NCBI RefSeq assembly: GCF_000189535.1
Contig: NC_015145.1
Span: 868,001 to 932,000, forward strand
Reading direction: 5' to 3'
DNA from: Pseudarthrobacter phenanthrenivorans Sphe3
GTDB lineage: Bacteria > Actinomycetota > Actinomycetes > Actinomycetales > Micrococcaceae
Length of the DNA: 64,000 bases
Shown here: in pieces, positions 57,786-64,000 of the stretch
Position numbering within the stretch: the stretch's first letter is position 1
How the letters are laid out: the number at the start of each line of letters is the position of its first letter
Program-made: the position numbers and the translations under genes
Notes under the pieces: generated by a model
Told to the model about the DNA's origin: nothing
Database searches by the model: none
Seen by the model: only the letters and a program-made list of their open reading frames with translations

Positions 57786-59483
57786 ATGATCGATTTCGAT
57801 CCGGGGACAGCAGCCCCGAATAAGGGCACGGGCGCCCGCAACGGCGGGGACCTCGTCGTCGAGACCCTCGAAGCGCTGGGGGCAAAGACGGTTTTTGGCA
57901 TCCCCGGCCAGCACGCCCTTGGTCTCTTTGACGCCATGGGCCGCGGCAACCTGCAGTTCGTGTCCTCGCGGGTGGAGAACAACTCCGCCTTCGCGGCGGA
58001 CGGTTACTCCCGGGCCACCGGGGAGGTCGGCGTCCTCTTCCTCTCCACCGGCCCCGGGGCGCTGACGTCGCTGGCGGGGCTCCAGGAGGCCTACGCCACC
58101 GGGGTTCCCATGGTGGTTGTCGCCAGCCAGATCCCGCTCGAGGGCCTGGGCGCCCGGCGCAAGGGCATGCTGCACCAGCTCGATGACCAGAAGGCCTCGG
58201 CCGCGAACGTCACCAAGAGCCAGCGGCTGATCCAGCATGCCTCGGGCATCCCGTCCGCCATCCAGGACGCCTGGACTGAGGCAATCTCTTCACCGCAGGG
58301 ACCTGTGTGGCTCGAGATTCCGCAGAACGTGCTGCTCGACCCGATCATGGTCCCGCCGGTGGAGGATGCGCTGGCGGAAGCCGCGGACAACCCCCCGCGC
58401 GTGGAGCTGGTCCGCGAAGCCGTAAAGTGGCTGCAGGCAGCGAAACGTCCCGCGATCATTGCCGGCGGCGGGACGCGGCGGGGCCGGGCGGAGAAGTCGC
58501 TGCTGTCCATCGCCGAGAAGCTGCGGGCACCGGTGATCTGCACGCCCGGCGGCAATGGGGCCTTCCCCTGGACCCACGAGCTCTCCCTGCAGTCGTGGAT
58601 CGAGGACCGGTACATGACGGACCTTCTGGAGGATGCGGATGTCCTGGTGGTCATCGGCTCCTCCCTTGGTGAGGTCACGTCCAACTACTTCACGTTCGAG
58701 CCCCGCGGTCGGATCATCCAGATTGACGCCGAGCCCCGGGTCCTCGAATCCAACCGCCCCGGCCTGGGAATCCGCGCCGACGCGGGCCAGGCGCTCGCAG
58801 CCCTGGACGAAGCCCTGGCTGCCGTCCCTGCCGAAGCCACGCCGGACTGGCACGGACAGTCGCCGGAGGGCCTGGTTAAGGAATCCCTTGCCAAGGTCCG
58901 CGCCCGCCTGGAATCCCAGGACCTGGGCAAGGAACTGAAGTTCATGGCGGATATCCGCGAGGCAGTGCCGGCGGACATGCAAACCTTCTGGGACATGACC
59001 ATCGCCGCCTACTGGGGATGGTCCTGCTGGGACGCCCGCGAGGGCCAGTTCCATTCGGCCCAGGGCGCCGGCGGCCTGGGCTATGGCTTCCCGGCAGCCA
59101 TCGGGGCGGCCGTGGGGCTGGAAACCCTTGGCAAACCCGGCCGGGTGCTCGCGGTCTCGGGTGACGGCTCCTCCATGTACTCCATCGCGGAGCTTGCCAC
59201 CGCCAAACAGCACAACGTGCCGGTGACATGGCTGATAGTGGACGACGGCGGCTACGGCATCCTGCGCGAATACATGGTGGGCGCCTTTGGCAAGGCCACG
59301 GCCACGGAACTTGCACGGCCTGACTTCGTCAAACTTGCAGAAGCTTTTGGCGTGCCGGCTGCGAAGGTGGCGCCGGAGGACGTGGGGGAGGCGCTGAAGG
59401 CTGGCTTCGCCGCGGAAGGGCCCAACGTCGTCGTGGTGGAGACGCTGCTGAAGATGTTCGCGCCCACACACTTGCCCGCGTAA
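57786..59483 (+). CDS. TPP-dependent enzyme, 2-ketoarginine decarboxylase candidate
   Basis: 565 residues, acetolactate synthase-like three-domain TPP enzyme. Catalytic Glu in SSRVENNSAFAADGYSRAT (about 60-78), the RPAIIAGGGTRRG middle domain, and the TPP site GDGSSMYSIAELATAKQHN...VDDGGYG (about 458-495); the second Mg ligand position is Asp where most members have Asn (NNGGYG). Not a standard IlvB: there is no small subunit gene beside it. It starts 5 nt after the ureohydrolase gene. In Pseudomonas, AruI is a TPP enzyme of similar size (559 residues, annotated as acetolactate synthase) that decarboxylates 2-ketoarginine and feeds guanidinobutyrase; I infer the same here. Confidence 0.75.
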   Translation: MIDFDPGTAAPNKGTGARNGGDLVVETLEALGAKTVFGIPGQHALGLFDAMGRGNLQFVSSRVENNSAFAADGYSRATGEVGVLFLSTGPGALTSLAGLQEAYATGVPMVVVASQIPLEGLGARRKGMLHQLDDQKASAANVTKSQRLIQHASGIPSAIQDAWTEAISSPQGPVWLEIPQNVLLDPIMVPPVEDALAEAADNPPRVELVREAVKWLQAAKRPAIIAGGGTRRGRAEKSLLSIAEKLRAPVICTPGGNGAFPWTHELSLQSWIEDRYMTDLLEDADVLVVIGSSLGEVTSNYFTFEPRGRIIQIDAEPRVLESNRPGLGIRADAGQALAALDEALAAVPAEATPDWHGQSPEGLVKESLAKVRARLESQDLGKELKFMADIREAVPADMQTFWDMTIAAYWGWSCWDAREGQFHSAQGAGGLGYGFPAAIGAAVGLETLGKPGRVLAVSGDGSSMYSIAELATAKQHNVPVTWLIVDDGGYGILREYMVGAFGKATATELARPDFVKLAEAFGVPAAKVAPEDVGEALKAGFAAEGPNVVVVETLLKMFAPTHLPA

Positions 59484-59515
59484 TTACCTGTTGCACCCGG
59501 CCTGCTGGTCGGCAA

Positions 59516-59552
59516 GGGGTCCCGGCTCATCGGAGCCGGGGCCCCTTTTGTT
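59516..59552 (+). terminator. Terminator of the ureohydrolase/TPP operon
   Basis: GGGGTCCCGGCTC...GAGCCGGGGCCCC hairpin with a 4-nt loop, then TTTTGTTGT. Strong rho-independent type. Confidence 0.9.
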
Positions 59553-59571
59553 GTGCCACCTCCAAGCGTTA

Positions 59572-59586
59572 GTTTCCTAAGGTAAC
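59572..59586. promoter_or_regulatory. MarR operator/promoter candidate
   Basis: GTTTCCTAAGGTAAC, an imperfect palindrome (GTTTCC/GGTAAC). A -10-like TATAGT lies at 59597-59602. A MarR dimer bound here would block transcription of its own operon with the efflux gene. Confidence 0.4.
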
Positions 59587-59637
59587 CAAATTAGGATATA
59601 GTTGCTTCAGGCAAACAAGTAGGGAGTGCCTTGAACC

Positions 59638-60111
59638 ATGGCAGTAGCACCGGATACGGCGGCAGAACTCGTCCATCAAATCTTCGACCTTCACCGGGCA
59701 GTGCGGTGCATCGCCACCGCAAGCGCCCGGGGGCAGGAGGCCGGCGTCGCGCTGCAGGGCGTCCTGCGGTTCGTGGGGGAGGGGGAGACCCGGGCGACCC
59801 GGCTGGCGGAGCGGTTGGGTGTCAGTGCGCCGGTCCTCAGCCGCCATATCGCGGACCTGGAAGAGCACGGCCTGGTGGCCCGCAGGCAGGATCCCGACGA
59901 CGGCCGCGCCCAGCTGGTTGCCCTCACGCCCTTGGGAGCCGCAAAGCTTCGCCGCATCGAGGAGCAGCGCTCAGCAGTCCTGCAGGAGTACCTGCGCGAC
60001 TGGAGTGAGGAGGACGCCGGCAACACTGCGGCGATCCTGCACAAGCTCACCGAATCACTGAAGTCCTCAGCCCGGGCAACGGCGGCCGGCACCATCACAA
60101 CCACCGCTTAG
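59638..60111 (+). CDS. MarR-family regulator of the efflux operon
   Basis: 157 residues; winged helix RFVGEGETRATRLAERLGVSAPVLSRHIADLEEHGLVARRQDPDDGRAQLVALTP (about 45-100). Starts at ATG 59638 after AGGGAG. The DHA2 efflux gene follows 10 nt later in the same direction, so it most likely represses the pair and responds to a pump substrate. Confidence 0.92.
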   Translation: MAVAPDTAAELVHQIFDLHRAVRCIATASARGQEAGVALQGVLRFVGEGETRATRLAERLGVSAPVLSRHIADLEEHGLVARRQDPDDGRAQLVALTPLGAAKLRRIEEQRSAVLQEYLRDWSEEDAGNTAAILHKLTESLKSSARATAAGTITTTA

Positions 60112-60121
60112 GAGCAGACCT

Positions 60122-61744
60122 ATGGCAAGAACTGCCGCCCCCGCCACATCAGCCGGCGCCCCAGCAGGCACTCCGCCCGAAATGTCCCACCGCCAGATCA
60201 TGGAAGCCCTTACCGGGCTCCTGGCCGCGTTCTTCACCGCGATCCTGAGCAGCACCATCGTGGCAAACGCCCTGCCCACCATCATGTCCGACCTCCACGG
60301 GACGCAGACCGACTTTGCCTGGGTAATCACCGCCGCGCTGCTGGCCAACGCCGCCACCACCCCCATCTGGGGCAAGTTGGCAGACCTGTTCAACAAGAAG
60401 GTCCTGGTCCAGCTCAGCATCATCATCTTCGTCGCAGGGTCCGTCCTTGCGGGGTTGTCCGAGACCATCCCGCTGCTGCTGGGTGCCCGCGTGATCCAAG
60501 GTGTGGCCATGGGCGGGCTCACGGCACTGTCGCAGGCCATCATCGGCACCATGATCCCGCCCCGGAACCGCGGAAAATACTCCGGCTACATGGGCGCTGT
60601 CATGGCAGTCGGCACTGCCGGCGGGCCGCTGCTCGGCGGCTTCATCGTGGACAGCCCCCTCGGCTGGCGCTGGACCTTCTTCGTCTGCGTGCCGCTCGCC
60701 GTCGTCGCCCTCATCCTGCTGCAGATCACCCTCAAGATCAGCCACGTTCGGCGGCCCGCCAAGATCGACTGGCTGGGCTCCGTCCTGCTGACCTCGGGCG
60801 TGAGCCTCCTGCTGGTCTGGGTCTCCTTCGCCGGCAACCCCGCCTACTACGACTGGATCTCCTGGCAGTCCGCCCTCATGGTGGGCGGCGGTGTCATCCT
60901 GTTGGCCCTGCTGGTCCTGGTGGAATCCAAGGTGGAGCAGCCCATCATCCCGCTCAAGATCATCTCCGAACGCACCACGGCCCTGGCCATCCTCGCCTCC
61001 GTGGCCGTGGGCATTGCGATGTTCGGTTCCTCCACGTTCCTGGGCCAGTACTTCCAGGTGGCCCGCGGCGCCACCCCCACCGAAGCCGGGCTCCTCACCC
61101 TGCCGATGATCGCCGGAAACCTTGCCGGTTCGGTGGCGTCCGGGTTGCTGATCAGCCGCACGGGAAAGTGGAAGGGCTACCTGGTTGCCGGCTCCATCCT
61201 GCTGATCGGCGGACTGGGCCTGGCCGGAACCATGGACCACACCACTGAGCTCTGGCATGCCGGAGTTTTCACTGCCGTCCTGGGCCTGGGCCTCGGCATG
61301 CTGATGCAGAACCTTGTCCTGGCAGTGCAGAACACAGTGCGGGCCGGGGACATCGGTACGGCCAGTGCTTCCGTGGCGTTCTTCCGGTCGGTGGGCGGCG
61401 CCATCGGCGTGTCCGTCCTGGGCGCGGTCCTTGCCAACCGGGTCAGTGCGCTGGCCACTCAGGGACTGGCCGCGGCCGGCATCCCTGTGCAGGGCGGGTC
61501 GGCAGGTTCCAGCATGGATCTTGCACACATGCCCGAACCGGTGCGGGAGGTCATGCGTGCCGCTTACGGTGACGCCACAGCCGAAGTGTTCCTGATCTCC
61601 GCCGCCGTGGCCGTGGTGGCCCTGGTGTCAGTGCTGTTCATCAAGGAGAAGCCGCTGCGCCGGACGGTGGACATCCAGCCGGCTCCCGAGCAGGAACGGG
61701 AGCAGGAAAGCACGACGGCGGCGTTCGCCTCCGCGGGCAGGTGA
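60122..61744 (+). CDS. DHA2-family drug efflux MFS transporter
   Basis: 540 residues, 14 membrane segments (EmrB/QacA type). First helix LTGLLAAFFTAILSSTIVANALPTIMSDL; motif A GKLADLFNKKVL; motif C RVIQGVAMGGLTALSQAII; GAVMAVGTAGGPLLGGFI. Pumps drugs or toxic metabolites with proton uptake. Shine-Dalgarno GGAG before the ATG. The tail is Glu-rich (APEQEREQESTT). Co-transcribed with the MarR gene in front. Confidence 0.93.
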   Translation: MARTAAPATSAGAPAGTPPEMSHRQIMEALTGLLAAFFTAILSSTIVANALPTIMSDLHGTQTDFAWVITAALLANAATTPIWGKLADLFNKKVLVQLSIIIFVAGSVLAGLSETIPLLLGARVIQGVAMGGLTALSQAIIGTMIPPRNRGKYSGYMGAVMAVGTAGGPLLGGFIVDSPLGWRWTFFVCVPLAVVALILLQITLKISHVRRPAKIDWLGSVLLTSGVSLLLVWVSFAGNPAYYDWISWQSALMVGGGVILLALLVLVESKVEQPIIPLKIISERTTALAILASVAVGIAMFGSSTFLGQYFQVARGATPTEAGLLTLPMIAGNLAGSVASGLLISRTGKWKGYLVAGSILLIGGLGLAGTMDHTTELWHAGVFTAVLGLGLGMLMQNLVLAVQNTVRAGDIGTASASVAFFRSVGGAIGVSVLGAVLANRVSALATQGLAAAGIPVQGGSAGSSMDLAHMPEPVREVMRAAYGDATAEVFLISAAVAVVALVSVLFIKEKPLRRTVDIQPAPEQEREQESTTAAFASAGR

Positions 61745-61902
61745 GCGGAGGTAATCCCCACGGATGATCTTTCGTGGCGCTTGTTTCACCCCGGGGAGGA
61801 GTTTCGTAGAGTGGGAAGGCTAAGGATGTCAGCCCCGGCTGCTACTACTTAAGCCTCGTATTTTGCGAACCCATCCTCGACCTACCCGAAGGACCCGCGG
61901 GC

Positions 61903-63636
61903 ATGCTCCTTACCCTCATACGGCGGTTTTCCAGGCCGTATATGCCATACATCGTGGCCGTCATCGTGTTCCAGCTGGCGTCCACCATCGCGGCTCTGTA
62001 TCTGCCCAGCCTGAATGCCCGGATCATCGACGAGGGGGTGGCCCGCGGGGACACGGACTTCATTTGGCGGACCGGCGCCGTGATGTTGCTGGTTGCCTTC
62101 ATCCAGGTGGGGACCGCCATCGCCGGCGTCTACTTCGGGTCCCGGACGGCCATGGCCATGGGACGCGACCTGCGGCGAGGGGTATTCCGCAAGGTCACCA
62201 GCTTTTCCGCCAAGGACGTCAACGCCTTCGGCGCCCCAACACTCATAACCCGCGGCACCAACGATGTGCAGCAGGTCCAGATGCTCGTGCTGATGGGCCT
62301 GAACTTCATGGTGGCCACCCCCATCATGTGTGTGGGCGGCATCATCATGGCGCTCCGTGAGGACCTCAACCTCTCCTGGCTGGTCTGGGTTTCCGTGCCT
62401 CTCCTGACCGTCGTGGTGGGCTACCTGGTGGTCCGGCTCATGCCTCTCTTCCGCTCCATGCAGAAGAAGATCGACCGCATCAACGCTGTGCTGCGCGAAC
62501 AAATTATCGGCATCAGGGTGGTCCGCGCCTTCGTCCGGGAGCCGTATGAAACGGACCGCTTCGGTGAGGCCAACAAGGAACTGACAGACGTTTCGCTGAA
62601 GATCGGTGCCCTGTTTGTCCTGATGTTCCCTGCCATCAGCATGATCCTCCACCTGTCCACAGCGGCCGTGCTGTGGTTCGGCGGGCAGCGGGTGGACGCC
62701 GGTGAGATGCAGGTGGGCGCCCTCACGGCCTTCCTCCAGTACCTGCTCCAGATCCTCATCGCGGTCATGATGGGCACGTTCATGGCCATGATGATTCCCC
62801 GTGCCTCGGTGTGCGCGGACCGCATCGGCGAGGTGCTCGCCGTCGAACCCTCCATCCACGATCCCGAACGTCCGGAGGCCCCCGGCACTTTGAGCGGGGT
62901 GGTGGAATACCGCAACGTCAGCTTCGCCTACCCTGGTGCGGAGGCGCCCGTGCTGAGCAATATCAGCTTCACGGCGCGTCCCGGCCAGACCATCGCGATC
63001 ATTGGTTCCACAGGTGCGGGCAAGACATCCCTCCTGTCCCTCCTCCCACGGCTCTACGACCCCGCCGAGGGGGAGGTGCTGCTGGACGGCGTCCCGGTCA
63101 GCAGGATGGACCGCGCGGACATCACCCGGCGGGTGGCACTTGTGCCCCAGCGGCCCTACCTCTTCTCCGGCACCATCGAGCACAACCTCCGGTTCGGAAA
63201 GACCGAAGCCACGGACCAGGAGTTGTGGGAAGCCCTGCGCGTGGCCCAGGGCGATGAGTTCGTCCGGGCCAAGAAGAACGGACTGGATTCGCGGATCTCC
63301 CAGGGCGGTACCAACGTCTCCGGCGGCCAGCGCCAACGCCTGTGCATCGCCCGCGCGCTGGTAACCAAACCCCGCGTCTACCTTTTTGACGACTCTTTCT
63401 CTGCCCTGGACGTCGCCACGGATGCCCGGCTGCGTGCTGCGCTGAAGGGCATCACAGCGGACGCCACCGTGATCATCGTGGCCCAGCGGATCTCCACCAT
63501 TACCGACGCCGACCAGATCCTGGTCTTGGACAACGGCCGGATCGTGGACCGCGGAACCCATGAGGAACTGCTGGAAACGTCACCCACCTACCAGGAAATC
63601 GTTGAGTCGCAGCTCAGCGTGGAGGAAATGGCATGA
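61903..63636 (+). CDS. Heterodimeric ABC exporter, subunit 1 (degenerate ATP site)
   Basis: 577 residues: membrane domain (about 1-320, starting IRRFSRPYMPYIVAVIVFQLAST) and ATPase domain with Walker A GSTGAGKTSLL, signature VSGGQRQRLCIARAL, Walker B VYLFDDSFSALDV and switch AQRISTI. The catalytic Glu after Walker B is Asp, and the H-loop His is Gln. Both changes are typical of the inactive site of heterodimeric exporters (BmrC/TmrA-type), so its partner is needed. The partner gene overlaps it by 4 nt. Drug or lipid export is likely. Confidence 0.9.
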   Translation: MLLTLIRRFSRPYMPYIVAVIVFQLASTIAALYLPSLNARIIDEGVARGDTDFIWRTGAVMLLVAFIQVGTAIAGVYFGSRTAMAMGRDLRRGVFRKVTSFSAKDVNAFGAPTLITRGTNDVQQVQMLVLMGLNFMVATPIMCVGGIIMALREDLNLSWLVWVSVPLLTVVVGYLVVRLMPLFRSMQKKIDRINAVLREQIIGIRVVRAFVREPYETDRFGEANKELTDVSLKIGALFVLMFPAISMILHLSTAAVLWFGGQRVDAGEMQVGALTAFLQYLLQILIAVMMGTFMAMMIPRASVCADRIGEVLAVEPSIHDPERPEAPGTLSGVVEYRNVSFAYPGAEAPVLSNISFTARPGQTIAIIGSTGAGKTSLLSLLPRLYDPAEGEVLLDGVPVSRMDRADITRRVALVPQRPYLFSGTIEHNLRFGKTEATDQELWEALRVAQGDEFVRAKKNGLDSRISQGGTNVSGGQRQRLCIARALVTKPRVYLFDDSFSALDVATDARLRAALKGITADATVIIVAQRISTITDADQILVLDNGRIVDRGTHEELLETSPTYQEIVESQLSVEEMA

Positions 63637-64000
63637 GCCCCCGCAAGAAGGACTCCACGTCCATCCAGGAAACGCCAGGACGGGCCGCCGGTTCTCCCGC
63701 CGAGGACGCGGAGGTCCTGCAGGACGACGACTTCGTCGAGGAGGAATACACCCCCTCCGAAGCCGACGGGGACATGTTCGGCGGGATGCCGGCCAAGAAG
63801 GCCGAGCACTTCTGGCCCTCAGCCAAACGGCTGATGGGGTTGCTGAAGCCCGAAGCCCTGGGCATCTATGTGGTGGTGGCCATGGTGGTGGTGGCCGTGG
63901 TCCTGAACGTCATCGCCCCCAAGATCCTGGGCCAGGCCATGGACGTGATCTTCGCCGGCGTGGTAGGCAAGCAACTGCCCCCGGGCGTCAGCAAGGAACA
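63633..64000 (+). CDS. Heterodimeric ABC exporter, subunit 2, 3' partial
   Basis: First 122 residues only, cut by the window end. ATG overlaps the stop of subunit 1 (ATGA). A long acidic N-terminal tail of about 60 residues (AEDAEVLQDDDFVEEEYTPSEADGD) precedes SAKRLMGLLKPEALGIYVVVAMVVVAVVLNVIAPKILGQAMDVIF, the first membrane helix of an ABC exporter. It should carry the active ATP site that subunit 1 lacks. Confidence 0.85.
   Translation, partial: MSPRKKDSTSIQETPGRAAGSPAEDAEVLQDDDFVEEEYTPSEADGDMFGGMPAKKAEHFWPSAKRLMGLLKPEALGIYVVVAMVVVAVVLNVIAPKILGQAMDVIFAGVVGKQLPPGVSKE

Overview
The window is high-GC DNA from an actinobacterium, almost certainly of the Micrococcaceae (Arthrobacter or Pseudarthrobacter type). 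This is judged from a near-textbook DtxR/IdeR metal site, paired c-di-AMP riboswitches before secreted cell-wall hydrolases, many TTG/GTG starts, leaderless gene starts (TANNNT, about 6 nt, then ATG/GTG), WhiB7-era ABC-F style genes and an actinobacterial inositol locus with the Cgl0159-type aldolase. No phage, insertion sequence or CRISPR array was seen.

Layout. 1-4 kb: end of a DtxR-type regulator, then three secreted peptidoglycan hydrolases (one M23, two NlpC/P60-like); the first two each sit behind a c-di-AMP (ydaO/yuaA) riboswitch and MtrA-like direct repeats. 4-8 kb: HNH nuclease, then molybdenum cofactor genes (mobA, DUF6457, moeA, fdhD). 8-11 kb: a GH38 alpha-mannosidase. 11-17 kb: an HTH/membrane gene pair, an ABC-F gene behind a possible attenuator, an ABC exporter, NUDIX, DUF6314 and tRNA-Arg(CCU). 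17-27 kb: housekeeping (IMPase-like phosphatase, pcrA, sucCD), membrane proteins, a lipoprotein and a nonsense-interrupted glycosyltransferase.

27.5-49 kb is the main accessory block: a myo-inositol catabolism island with iolC, a Cgl0159-type aldolase, iolD, iolA, iolE, several Gfo/Idh/MocA inositol dehydrogenases, two TIM-barrel epimerase/isomerases, an MFS sugar transporter, a three-gene sugar ABC importer, iolB and a GntR/UTRA regulator. A shared operator-like sequence (TTGTWAGTATGTCARTACAA in its best form) lies before a tautomerase gene and the iolC operon, and reduced versions lie before the ABC importer and the GntR gene. This suggests one regulon that includes the tautomerase. A MarR/MFS efflux pair interrupts the island.

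49-54 kb: LOG-family protein, a matrixin-like metalloprotease, a frameshifted ferritin-like/VIT1 iron exporter (MbfA type), a short acidic protein and a sodium:solute symporter. 55-59.5 kb: an XRE-cupin regulator, a decayed DUF559 nuclease-fold gene bracketed by two inverted-repeat pairs, then an agmatinase-family ureohydrolase and a TPP-dependent enzyme. The last two fit a 2-ketoarginine decarboxylase/guanidinobutyrase route of arginine breakdown. 59.6-64 kb: MarR plus DHA2 efflux pump and a heterodimeric ABC exporter whose second subunit runs off the end.

Several reading-frame lesions occur in this one window: a TAG stop in the glycosyltransferase, a +1 frameshift in mbfA, a deletion and frameshift in the DUF559 gene, a 5'-truncated oxidoreductase, and a +1/-1 compensated shift inside the inositol aldolase. 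They may be real decay or, in part, sequencing error.
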